NCBI RefSeq assembly: GCF_943371865.1
Contig: NZ_CALRWL010000015.1
Span: 1 to 64,000 of the forward strand
Origin: Azorhizobium sp943371865
GTDB taxonomy: Bacteria; Pseudomonadota; Alphaproteobacteria; Rhizobiales; Xanthobacteraceae
Reading direction: 5' to 3'
DNA: 64,000 nt
Positions 50,784 through 58,573 of this stretch are shown in pieces (position 1 is the stretch's first letter; each line of letters begins with the position of its first letter). Under the pieces are notes generated by a model. The model was not told the origin of the DNA and did no database searches. It saw only the letters and a program-made list of their open reading frames with translations. A program made the position numbers and the translations under genes.

Positions 50784-51360
50784 CGCGCGATCCGGCGTGC
50801 GAGCGGCTTTACTGGAGAGCGTTTCACCCCCCTCTCCAGCTCTCCCCCGCAAGGGGGGAGAGGGCGCGGTGCGCCAGGACGAGCGGTGTGACCGACGGTC
50901 ATCGGGAGAGAGGTCGCCGCGCGCGGTCGGCGGCGGCATGGGCGACCCTAAGGCGCGCGACCGCGCGGCGGTGGCGGCCGATCTGCGCGACGGTCTCATC
51001 AGCGCCGACGCGGCACGGGACGTGTACGGGTTTTCGCGCGCGATCCGGCGTGCGAACGCCTTGACGGGAGAGCGTTTCACCCCCCTCTCCAACTCTCCCC
51101 CGCAAGGGGGGAGAGGGCGCGGTGCGCCAGGACGCGCGACCGCGCAGCGGTGGCGGCCGATCTGCGCGACGGGCTCATCAGCGCCGACGCGGCACGGGAC
51201 GTCTACGGGTTTTAGCGCGCGATCCGGCGTGCGAACGCCTTGACTGGAGAGCGTTTCACCCCCCTCTCCAGCTCTCCCCCGCAAGGGGGGAGAGGGCGCG
51301 GTGCGCCAGGATGAGCGGTGTAACCGACGGTCATCGGGAGAGCGGTCGCCGCGCGCGGCC
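50690..51360 (+). repeat. Tandem triplication of the hyuB 3' end with a GC hairpin in each copy
   Basis: Equivalent points are 50701, 50954 and 51133, giving periods of 253 and 179 bp; copy 2 lacks about 74 bp before copy 3. Each copy holds codons for GDPRARDRAAVAADLRDGL and ISADAARDVYG, then a spacer with a hairpin (CTCTCCCCC / GGGGGAGAG) at 50840-50862, 51093-51115 and 51272-51294. The stop after VYG is intact in copies 1 and 3 and changed to a serine codon in copy 2. A fourth degenerate C-rich hairpin lies near 51370-51400. Copies 2 and 3 lack starts and are not genes. 51400-51492 shows nothing further. Confidence 0.9.
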
Positions 51361-51492
51361 GGCGAACCCTCCCCCCATGCGGGGGAGGGCAGGGAGGGGG
51401 GTGAAACGGCCCGGACCGGGCGGCCCTTGACCCCGAAGGCGCCCTGCGTCAGGCATCGGATGGTGACCGGACCCAGTCCATCGCCGTCCGGC

Positions 51493-52992
51493 TCACCGCA
51501 GGCGCTGCACCGCCTGGGCGATGACGGAGAGCTTGTCCTGCGCCGCGCCGGTGCAGCAGATGGGGTTGTCGGCGAAGGTGGCAAAGCCGCAGTCGGGATG
51601 CAGCAGCACCCGCTCGCGTCCGAACAAATCGATGGCGGCGCGGATGCGCGCCTCCACCTCGGCCACGCCTTCCGTGTGCGGGTCCTTCTGGTTGACCACG
51701 CCGACGCCGATGCGCGCGTCCTCCGGCAGGGCTTTGAGGATCTCCATTTCGCCCGCGCGCGGCGTACACATTTCCAGCAGATAGGCGCCCACCTTCACCT
51801 GGGCCAGCATGTCCACCAGCGGGGCATAGGAGCCGGCGAGCGCCACGCTCTCGTCGGGAGTCCAGTTGCCGCGGCACACATGCATGGCGGTGCGGGCGCG
51901 CGGCGCGCCGTCCAGCACCGCATTGAGAAGGTCGCGGGCAAAAGCCAACTCGTGGGCTGGGGGCAGCGATTCCGACAGCGCGCCGCACATGAAGGAGCGC
52001 TTGTTCTTGGCGCCCGAGAACACCACCTCCGACAGCACCGGCTCGTCGAACTGCACCAGCGCCGCGCCCGCATCCATGAGCTCCGCCAGTTCCGCCCGCA
52101 GCACCGCCACGATGTCGGCGGCCAGCGCCTCGCGGCTGGCATAGGCGCGGTCGGAAATGCACTCCATCCACATGGTCCTGGTGAGCAGATAGGGGCCGGG
52201 CAGGGCCACCTTCACCGGCCTGGTGGTCACCGTGCGGGCGAAATCCACCTCATGGGCCACCAGCGGACGGGTGCGGACCAGCGGGCCGAACACCGCCGGG
52301 TGGCGCACATCGCCGGCCGGAATGTCCAGCGCGCGCAGCTCGGCGGCGAACTCCTCGGGATCGTCCACCAGCGGCAGCAGATCGGTGAGCGGAATGAGCT
52401 GGCAATTGTCCAGGCGACTGGCCACGAAGCTGGCATAGCTGTCGCGGCGCTGCTCGCCGTCGGTGACGAGGCCCACGCCCGCCCGCTCCTGGGCGGCGAT
52501 GGCGAGGCGCACCGCATCGTCCGCCGTCTCCTGGAAGGCGGCCTCCGACAGCCGGCCCTCCACATAAGCATGCATGGCCTCCACCATCCAGCGCGGGCGC
52601 GGCCAGGAGCCGATGCCCATGACCGCCAGTTCGGGAATAAGGGGCGGGGTGATGGGCGTGCGCACCCGGGGCGCGGGCGCCGCCATGGCGGGCGCGCGGA
52701 CGGTGGGCGCGGGAAGCGGCGCGCGCTCGGCCAGCTTGCCCTTGCACACCAGGAAGGAGCGCTGCGTCTTCTCCTTGGTCCAGGAAATCAGCTCGTTGCC
52801 GGTGAGGCGGCACCAGGCCGGCAGGTCTTCATCGACGGAAATCTCGGTGGAGCGGATCTCCAGCAGCCCGCCGCGGGGCAGCGGATCGATGTGCTTGCGG
52901 ATGAGCAGCAGCAGGCCGTTGCCGCAATCGAGATCGCCGCCGTCGAAGGCCACATCGGGGGGATAAGCGTGGGCGGCCACGGGCTCGGTCAT
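51493..52992 (-). CDS. TusA-like domain fused to MetE-type methyltransferase core
   Basis: A 499-residue two-domain protein. Residues 16-95 resemble TusA (FDGGDLDCGNGLLLLIRKHI, EISVDEDLPAWCRLTGNELI) with Cys23 where TusA has the CPxP cysteine. After a Pro/Ala linker, residues 118-499 are the cobalamin-independent methionine synthase catalytic barrel alone (LAVMGIGSWPRP), with zinc ligands conserved: HxC in AMHVCRGNW (371, 373), Glu407 in YLLEMC and Cys468 in LHPDCGFATF. The N-terminal MetE repeat is absent, as in core-MetE proteins. ATG 52992 has GAGG upstream. Last gene of a sulfur-relay-like operon. Predicted to move a methyl group to or from a sulfur atom. Confidence 0.85.
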   Translation of the reverse strand: MTEPVAAHAYPPDVAFDGGDLDCGNGLLLLIRKHIDPLPRGGLLEIRSTEISVDEDLPAWCRLTGNELISWTKEKTQRSFLVCKGKLAERAPLPAPTVRAPAMAAPAPRVRTPITPPLIPELAVMGIGSWPRPRWMVEAMHAYVEGRLSEAAFQETADDAVRLAIAAQERAGVGLVTDGEQRRDSYASFVASRLDNCQLIPLTDLLPLVDDPEEFAAELRALDIPAGDVRHPAVFGPLVRTRPLVAHEVDFARTVTTRPVKVALPGPYLLTRTMWMECISDRAYASREALAADIVAVLRAELAELMDAGAALVQFDEPVLSEVVFSGAKNKRSFMCGALSESLPPAHELAFARDLLNAVLDGAPRARTAMHVCRGNWTPDESVALAGSYAPLVDMLAQVKVGAYLLEMCTPRAGEMEILKALPEDARIGVGVVNQKDPHTEGVAEVEARIRAAIDLFGRERVLLHPDCGFATFADNPICCTGAAQDKLSVIAQAVQRLR

Positions 52993-53059
52993 CAAGGATC
53001 CTCGGCAGGACTGACGGCCGGCGGCCCGTTGGGAGCCGCCGGCGGGAGGGGAGCGGCCT

Positions 53060-54661
53060 TTAGGCCTTGCGGCGGCGGCCCAGCTCGAAGCCCACCGCCC
53101 CCGCGCCCACCGCCAGGATGCCGACGGCGACCATCAGTGCCGGCGAGAGGCTCGCTTCCACGGGATGCGCGGGCGCCGCGGCGGGAGGAGGCGCGATCAC
53201 CGCCGGTGCGGCCGGCGTCGCGGCCGCGGCCTTCTGGCCGGCGGGCAGCGCTGCGGTCTCCAGCCGGGCGGCGGTGTCATAGCTCCGGGTCAGCAAGGCG
53301 CGGCCCACGTCTTTCAGGATCGCCTGGCCGGCGACGCGCCCCTGGCCGAGCACCAGGTCCACATTGGCCACCTGCGGCCCGCCCAGATTGATGGAGCGGT
53401 TGCCCTGCCCATCTTCCACGTGCCAGGCGGTGACGGCGCCGCCCTCCAGGGCGTCCACCACCACCTTGAAATAGCCCTCCGGGCCATCGTAGGCGGTGCC
53501 GGGCTTCAGGCGGATCTCCGCTTTGTTGACCAGCATGAAGCCGAAATTGTGCCCGGTGGGGCAACCCACCGGATAGACCGCAAAGCGGGGATCGCGCGCA
53601 TAATCCGCGCCATAGGCGAGGCTGAAGGCGCGGCCATAGACCTTGAGATTGGCCGTGTCGCCCTCGAAGGCGTTGGGCCAGGGGGACAGGAAGGCCACCA
53701 TGTCGCCGTCCTCGAACACCAGCGCCTTGCGGGCGGCGGTGTCCTCGATCAGCCGGTCGCCCTGCACCGGGCCGAGGGTCTTGGAGCCGGTCACCGCGCC
53801 GTTCTGCAGCAGTTCCAGGGTCACCGTGCCCTTGGCGGCGTCGATGCCGGCGACGCGCACGGTGCGCGCGCCCACCGTCCATTCGGCTCCGGCGCCGGCG
53901 AGGCCCGCGAACACCTTGTCCTCGGCATAGAGCAGCCGGTCCATGCGCACGCCGGACAGCCAGTCGAAGGTCAGCTGCTTGGGCGAGACCTCCCGCGCCT
54001 GGCCCTGGTTGTAGAGCTGGGCGAAGCGGTTGCCCCACCATCCGGTCTCGGTGGCGGAGAGTTCCGGCGCGCCGAACGCCCATTCCCAGTCCGTGCCGGC
54101 GATGGTGCGCACGTGCAGGGAATGGTTGAACATCTTCTCGTGCCCGACGGTGGCGTAGTAATGATAGACCTGCCCGCCCACCACCACCGCGCCGCCGGCG
54201 GGAATGGTGACATTCTCCTTCACGGCGATGGACATGTCGTAGTCGATATAAGTGGGGGTGCGGCCCAGCACCGGCACCTGCTCGCCGCGCAGGGCGACTT
54301 CGCCGCCCCAGGTGTCTTCGAGATAGGCAAGGCCGCCGGGCGGGATCACCACCTCGCCATTTTCCACCCGGCTCTGGCGAATGAACACCGCATCATATTT
54401 CAGCGGCTTGCGGCCGAAGTCGTCGCTCACCGCCCGGCCCTGCGGCAGGCCGGGCAGGCCCGGCACATAGGCCGGATTGACGCCGCGCTCGGAGGGCAGC
54501 GCGAACGGCGGCGGCGCGATCTCGCTGGTGGCGATGGGGTTGGCCAGCGGCCAGCCGGGCTTGGCCGGGGTGAGGATGCTGGCATAGTCGGCCGCCAAGG
54601 CGGGGCCGGCGAGCAAGGCCGCCAGCGTGGCGAGAAGGGCCGGGGCACGAACGGATCTCAT
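53060..54661 (-). CDS. Large exported, C-terminally anchored protein of unknown family
   Basis: A 533-residue protein I do not recognise. It has a signal peptide (residues 1-23, ALLATLAALLAGPALAA), a beta-rich exported body with conserved-looking aromatic and His-rich stretches (GGQVYHYYATVGHEKMFNHS, TGWWGNRFAQLYNQGQ, YPVGCPTGHNFGF), a Pro/Ala linker at about 470-500 and a C-terminal membrane helix followed by RRRK, so the body is outside the inner membrane. The single exported Cys in VGCPTGHNFG and several His could bind metal. The start overlaps the stop of the upstream membrane-protein gene. Confidence 0.7.
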   Translation of the reverse strand: MRSVRAPALLATLAALLAGPALAADYASILTPAKPGWPLANPIATSEIAPPPFALPSERGVNPAYVPGLPGLPQGRAVSDDFGRKPLKYDAVFIRQSRVENGEVVIPPGGLAYLEDTWGGEVALRGEQVPVLGRTPTYIDYDMSIAVKENVTIPAGGAVVVGGQVYHYYATVGHEKMFNHSLHVRTIAGTDWEWAFGAPELSATETGWWGNRFAQLYNQGQAREVSPKQLTFDWLSGVRMDRLLYAEDKVFAGLAGAGAEWTVGARTVRVAGIDAAKGTVTLELLQNGAVTGSKTLGPVQGDRLIEDTAARKALVFEDGDMVAFLSPWPNAFEGDTANLKVYGRAFSLAYGADYARDPRFAVYPVGCPTGHNFGFMLVNKAEIRLKPGTAYDGPEGYFKVVVDALEGGAVTAWHVEDGQGNRSINLGGPQVANVDLVLGQGRVAGQAILKDVGRALLTRSYDTAARLETAALPAGQKAAAATPAAPAVIAPPPAAAPAHPVEASLSPALMVAVGILAVGAGAVGFELGRRRKA

Positions 54662-55206
54662 GGCGTCACTCCCTGATCGAGGCGGCCATCGGGCCGAGGG
54701 GCCGGGCGCGCCGGCAGCGGGCAGGCGGTGGCGCGGCGCGCGAGAAACAGCGTGCCCCAGCCGGTGAGTAGCAGCGTATTGAGGAACAGCAGCCCCTTCG
54801 GCACCCCGGCCAGAACGCTGCCCGCGAGGCCGAGGCCCACCACGGAGAGGGCGGGGGCGATGCAGCTGACGCACAAGGCCGAGACGGCGAGCAGGCCGCC
54901 GCCGGCGGCCAGCCCCGCGGAGGCCGCCCCGCCGCGCCGGCCCACCTGAAAGGCAAAGGCGGCGAACGCCACCGCGAGGCCCACGGTGGCGGCGGTGAAA
55001 TACTCCTCCTTGCGCTGGAACGAGACCAGGAAGGCCTGGGTGCGCTGGAAGGTGAGCTCGCCCGAGGACACGAATTCCTCGGGCAGGAAGCCGCACTCCA
55101 GCGCGGCGGCGGCGCTCTCCGGCATGCGGAACAGGGCGAACGACAGCGCCCCGTAGCCGAGGGCGGCAATCAGGAAGGCGGCGGCCATCCGGCGGACGGG
55201 GATCAT
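54658..55206 (-). CDS. Small membrane protein with CxxC motif, unknown function
   Basis: A 182-residue inner-membrane protein with about four hydrophobic segments (AAAFLIAALGYGALSFALF, AATVGLAVAFAAFAFQVG, LLAVSALCVSCIAPALSVVG, LLFLNTLLLTGWGTLFLAR). A periplasmic loop contains ALECGFLPEEF, and a CVSC motif lies in the third segment, suggesting thiol or metal chemistry. Family not recognised. Between dsrE-like and exported-protein genes, overlapping the latter by 4 bp. Confidence 0.7.
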   Translation of the reverse strand: MIPVRRMAAAFLIAALGYGALSFALFRMPESAAAALECGFLPEEFVSSGELTFQRTQAFLVSFQRKEEYFTAATVGLAVAFAAFAFQVGRRGGAASAGLAAGGGLLAVSALCVSCIAPALSVVGLGLAGSVLAGVPKGLLFLNTLLLTGWGTLFLARRATACPLPARPAPRPDGRLDQGVTP

Positions 55207-55228
55207 GGCGTGGCTCCGGCCTCGGGCG

Positions 55229-55591
55229 TCAGTAGCTGATGGAGGGACTGCCCTCGCTCATGAACTCCACCAGCTTGGCGCCGCCGACGATCTTCGCGCC
55301 GGCCACCAGATTGTCCTCGTTGAGGCCGCGCTTCTTGAAGCAGGGCGAGCAGACATAGATGGTGCCGCCGGCAGCGGCGAAATTGGCCATCAGGTCTTTC
55401 AGCGGGGCAAAGCCCTCCTCGTGGATGTCGTCCGCATAGCCGGCCTGGGACAGGCGCGTGCCCTCGATGGAGAGGAACACCACGGTCTCCTGGTCGGAGG
55501 CTACCGCGGCATTGGCGATGACGAAGCCGACGGTCGCCTTGTCGGTGTCGTTCTTGGCGCAACTGATGGAGACGACGAATTTGCCGGGCAT
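55229..55591 (-). CDS. DsrE family sulfur-relay protein
   Basis: A 120-residue cytosolic DsrE/DsrF-like protein (KFVVSISCAKNDTDKATVGF, AVASDQETVVFLSIEGTRLS, GGTIYVCSPCFKKRGL). The cysteine expected to carry persulfide sits at Cys81 of CSPC, with a second at Cys84. AAGGAG precedes the ATG. Lies 26 bp after the TusA-like gene; DsrE and TusA proteins are known sulfane-sulfur exchange partners. Confidence 0.9.
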   Translation of the reverse strand: MPGKFVVSISCAKNDTDKATVGFVIANAAVASDQETVVFLSIEGTRLSQAGYADDIHEEGFAPLKDLMANFAAAGGTIYVCSPCFKKRGLNEDNLVAGAKIVGGAKLVEFMSEGSPSISY

Positions 55592-55617
55592 GTGATGCTC
55601 CTTGGGGTGGGGCGGGG

Positions 55618-55887
55618 TCAGGTCCAGTCGGTCCGCGAGCGGATCCAGAAGCTGTGGGTGGCGGCGTCGTGGCGCAGCAGCGCATTGCGGGTCATGCGGC
55701 ACCAGGCCGGCAGGTCCTCCGGCGCGCCGGAATCCAAGGCGATGACGCGCATCACCGCGCCGGGCATCGCCTTCAGGCGGATGCGCAGCAGCATCACCAA
55801 CTCGCCGCAGCCCATGTGGCCGGCGTCGAGGGTCTGAGCGGACGCCAGCTCGCCGGGGGCAAGCGCGTCGGTGGTGCGATCGGTCAT
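55618..55887 (-). CDS. TusA family protein with non-canonical active site
   Basis: An 89-residue TusA-fold protein: DAGHMGCGELVMLLRIRLKA then GAPEDLPAWCRMTRNALL. The active Cys27 is in GCGEL in place of the canonical CPxP, exactly as in the domain fused to MetE, with which it also shares DLPAWCRxT. First gene of the sulfur-relay-like operon. The sulfur-carrier role is inferred from fold and DsrE neighbour. Confidence 0.85.
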   Translation of the reverse strand: MTDRTTDALAPGELASAQTLDAGHMGCGELVMLLRIRLKAMPGAVMRVIALDSGAPEDLPAWCRMTRNALLRHDAATHSFWIRSRTDWT

Positions 55888-56240
55888 GGCCGTTCTCTTT
55901 GCCCGTGCCGCCGGCAGGGGACTGCCGCCGGATCCGGGAGGACGCCGTATGTCGAAAGGTCGCGTGTCTTGGGAAGAAGCGGTCTGTGTCCGGCGCGCCC
56001 TGCGAGTTTCACGGCAGAGAGTCAGCCCTCACGGGGCATGACGGTTCGGTTCACAACCACTTGCGGTCACCCTAGCAAGTGGCAGCGCGGCGTCAAGCGC
56101 GTGCTGTCCGCATCTCCCGTCGCGGCGGGGGTGCCGGGAACATGCGCGCGCCGCGCGGGACAAGAATCGCCGCGCCGCACCTCCCTATGCGGATGCCACC
56201 CAGGAGATGCTGGTGCGGGGGGCCGGCCAAAGGCGTCGCC
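55888..56240. other. 353-bp gap with one hairpin
   Basis: No gene is visible between the TusA-like gene and the GntR gene. The one clear feature is CCACTTGC (56057-56064) and GCAAGTGG (56075-56082), perfect arms around a 10-base loop, about 170 bp upstream of the tusA-like start. It may be an operator or the 3' structure of the GntR transcript. The gap probably holds the operon promoter. Confidence 0.45.
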
Positions 56241-57014
56241 TCAACTCGGCATGTCGCGCCGGAGGCTGACCGCATAGCGGAAGGCTTCCGCCTTGTGCCA
56301 GTTGCGCGAGGCAAACATGATGCCGCCGCTGATGTCGATGTAGCGGCGGGTGACCATGATCGCCATGACGCCCGCTTGCACGCCAAGCACGCGCGCGGCA
56401 TAGGCCGGCAGGGGCCCGGTGGAGATTTCCTGCCGCGCCTCCATCACCACCTCGCCGGTGGCGCTTTCGATGACCGCATAGAGCGGCCCCTGAGGCAGGC
56501 GCATGCCCGCGAAGAGGGGGGCGAAACGCGCGTGCAGCAGCACCGTGGTGTGGCTGATCACCTCGTCCACCGTCGCTTCGCGGCGCAGGCCCAGCAGGCG
56601 CAGCCAGCGTGACTTCGGCGTGGCGCCCACGAAGGCGGCGTCGTCCTCATCGAGCGGCACGATGGCGTTTTCGGCGATCTCCAGTTGGGTTTCCCGCGTG
56701 TACTGGAACAACTCGCCCAGCGACAGCAGGGAATGCACATAGGCCGCGCGCGGCTGAAGCGCGACGACGCGGGTCGGCGCGCCCTGGCGGCGCTCAACAA
56801 GGCCGATCTCCACCAGCCGCCGCACCGCCTCACGCACGGTGTGGCGCCCGACGGCGTAGCGCAGGCGCAGGTCCGCCTCGGACGGCAGCGCCGCGCCGAT
56901 GCCGTACCGCCCGTGGGCGATCTCGCGCTGGATCACGCCAGCCAGATCGCTCGAAGTGAGCGTCTGATCACTGGAAAATCCTGCCGCTTCGTCCGTCTTC
57001 ATGTCTGCATCCAT
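56241..57014 (-). CDS. GntR family regulator with UTRA domain
   Basis: A 257-residue HutC-type regulator. Winged helix at residues 20-85 (LAGVIQREIAHGRYGIGAAL, ADLRLRYAVGRHTVREAVRR, LVERRQGAPTRV), then a UTRA effector domain (SRWLRLLGLRREATVDEVIS, YAVIESATGEVVMEARQEIS). ATG 57014 (MDADMKTDE) or 57002. Divergent from the CoA-transferase operon; two matching palindromic sites in the gap make it the likely regulator of that operon and of itself. Confidence 0.9.
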   Translation of the reverse strand: MDADMKTDEAAGFSSDQTLTSSDLAGVIQREIAHGRYGIGAALPSEADLRLRYAVGRHTVREAVRRLVEIGLVERRQGAPTRVVALQPRAAYVHSLLSLGELFQYTRETQLEIAENAIVPLDEDDAAFVGATPKSRWLRLLGLRREATVDEVISHTTVLLHARFAPLFAGMRLPQGPLYAVIESATGEVVMEARQEISTGPLPAYAARVLGVQAGVMAIMVTRRYIDISGGIMFASRNWHKAEAFRYAVSLRRDMPS

Positions 57015-57142
57015 GGGATCGTGCCCCGATGTCCTGTCGCACCATCGTTCAACGCCGGGCGGCGCGTGCCTGGCGAGCGTGACGCCGCGGACGTTACCAT
57101 CTCCGCGTCCGCACATCTTCAAACACACTTTAGAAGGGCAAA

Positions 57143-57156
57143 CTTGTCCGGTCAAG
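57143..57156. promoter_or_regulatory. GntR-type operator-like site 1
   Basis: CTTGTCCGGTCAAG, an imperfect inverted repeat, lies about 130 bp upstream of the GntR gene. It matches site 2 at 11 of 14 positions. Likely HutC/GntR binding site; inferred. Confidence 0.55.
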
Positions 57157-57248
57157 ATCTGATAAGTGTGCTGTTGCACAACCCAAAGAGTGCGACGCAC
57201 CATTGATTTAATGTTTTTCTACTTGACCTCGATGGTTTGAAGTTCAAT

Positions 57249-57262
57249 CTTATCCGAACAAG
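57249..57262. promoter_or_regulatory. GntR-type operator-like site 2
   Basis: CTTATCCGAACAAG lies 106 bp after site 1 (about ten helical turns) and about 115 bp upstream of the first CoA-transferase gene. Consensus of both sites is CTTRTCCGRWCAAG. Likely binding site of the divergent GntR regulator; inferred. Confidence 0.55.
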
Positions 57263-57376
57263 TTGAAGCGCCGGGTCCGACCAGAGACGCATGTTCGGGG
57301 ACGATAAAGTCCGCGGATGGCAAGGCGCCGCAGCGTGCCGGACAGCACGCCAGCATTGGATGGGAGCGTAACGCCC

Positions 57377-58573
57377 ATGACGCCTAGGGAAACGCCTGAG
57401 ACCACACGGCCGCTCGCCGGCCTCCGCATTCTGTCGCTGGAGAGCTTTGGGGCCGGCCCCTATGGCACCATGCTCCTGGCGGATCTGGGGGCCGAGGTGA
57501 TCAAGATTGAGAACCCGGCCACTGGCGGCGATGCCTCGCGTGGGGTGGGGCCGCACTTTCTGGGCGAGAGCGACAGCCTGTATGCGCAGTCGTTCAATAT
57601 GAACAAGCGCAGCATGGCCCTCGACCTCAGCCGGCCGGAAGATCATGACGACTTCTTGGCGCTGGTGGCGACTGCTGATGCGGTGGTCAATAATCTGCGC
57701 GGCGATCTGCCGAAGAAGCTGGGCATCGATTATGCCAGTCTCTCCAAGGTCAATCCCGCGATCGTCTGCCTTCACATCTCGGCCTATGGCCGCGATAACA
57801 GTCGAACCGCCTGGCCGGGCTATGACTTCCTTGCCCAGGCCGAGGCCGGCCTGATGAGCATGACCGGCGAGCCGGACGGCCCACCCACCCGCATCGGCCT
57901 GTCCATGATCGACTACATGACCGGCACCACCGGCGTGGTCGGCTTGCTCTCCTGTCTCATGCGTGCCCGCATCACGGGCAAGGGCTGCGACGTGGACACC
58001 AATCTGTTCGACGTGGCCACCCACCAGCATGCCTATTCCGCCACCTGGTTCCTCAACACCGGCACCATGCCGCAGCGCCTGCCCCGCGGCGCCCATGGCT
58101 CCATGGCGCCGGTCCAGTCGGTGAAGACCAAGGATGGCTGGATCTATGTCATGTGCATGAAGGAGAAGTTCTGGCAGGTCTTGTGCGAGCGCATCGGCCG
58201 GCGGGATCTTCTCACCGATGTGCGCTTCGCCACCCAACTGGCGCGGCGGGACCACCGGGCCGCGCTGACGACGGAACTCGACGCCAGCATGCAGGCGCGC
58301 ACCACCCAAGAGTGGCTCTCCGTGCTCACCGGCGCCATTCCCGCCGCGCCGATCTTCGATGTGGCGGAAGCCTTCTCCAATCCCTTCATGGCCGAGACGG
58401 CCATGGTGACCAGCGTGCATCATCCCCATGCGGAGACGCTGCGCGTGCTCGCCTGCCCGTTGAAGATCGACGGCGCGCGCCCTGCGAAGGCCGCCTGTTC
58501 CAGCCTCGGGGCCGATAATGAGCGCCTGCTGACCCCGCTGCACCGGCGCGAGGAGGCCCGTCATGAAGCTTGA
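57377..58573 (+). CDS. Class III (CaiB/BaiF) CoA-transferase 1
   Basis: A 398-residue CoA-transferase of family III: LAGLRILSLESFGAGPYGTM, LLADLGAEVIKIENP, NMNKRSMALDLSRPE, and the catalytic Asp expected in the PGYDFLAQAEAGLMSMTG region. These enzymes move CoA between carboxylic acids. The ATG at 57377 is chosen since conserved sequence starts 12 codons later. Ends overlapping the second transferase by 11 bp. Substrate unknown. Confidence 0.92.
   Translation: MTPRETPETTRPLAGLRILSLESFGAGPYGTMLLADLGAEVIKIENPATGGDASRGVGPHFLGESDSLYAQSFNMNKRSMALDLSRPEDHDDFLALVATADAVVNNLRGDLPKKLGIDYASLSKVNPAIVCLHISAYGRDNSRTAWPGYDFLAQAEAGLMSMTGEPDGPPTRIGLSMIDYMTGTTGVVGLLSCLMRARITGKGCDVDTNLFDVATHQHAYSATWFLNTGTMPQRLPRGAHGSMAPVQSVKTKDGWIYVMCMKEKFWQVLCERIGRRDLLTDVRFATQLARRDHRAALTTELDASMQARTTQEWLSVLTGAIPAAPIFDVAEAFSNPFMAETAMVTSVHHPHAETLRVLACPLKIDGARPAKAACSSLGADNERLLTPLHRREEARHEA

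Noticed and set aside
50840..50862. GC hairpins in the hyuB repeats as rho-independent terminators
   Set aside because: Strong stems but no following T-run; kept as repeats.
50797..51243. Open frame through the second hyuB-end repeat
   Set aside because: Built from spacer and repeat copies after the stop of copy 2 was lost; no start signal and no complete domain.
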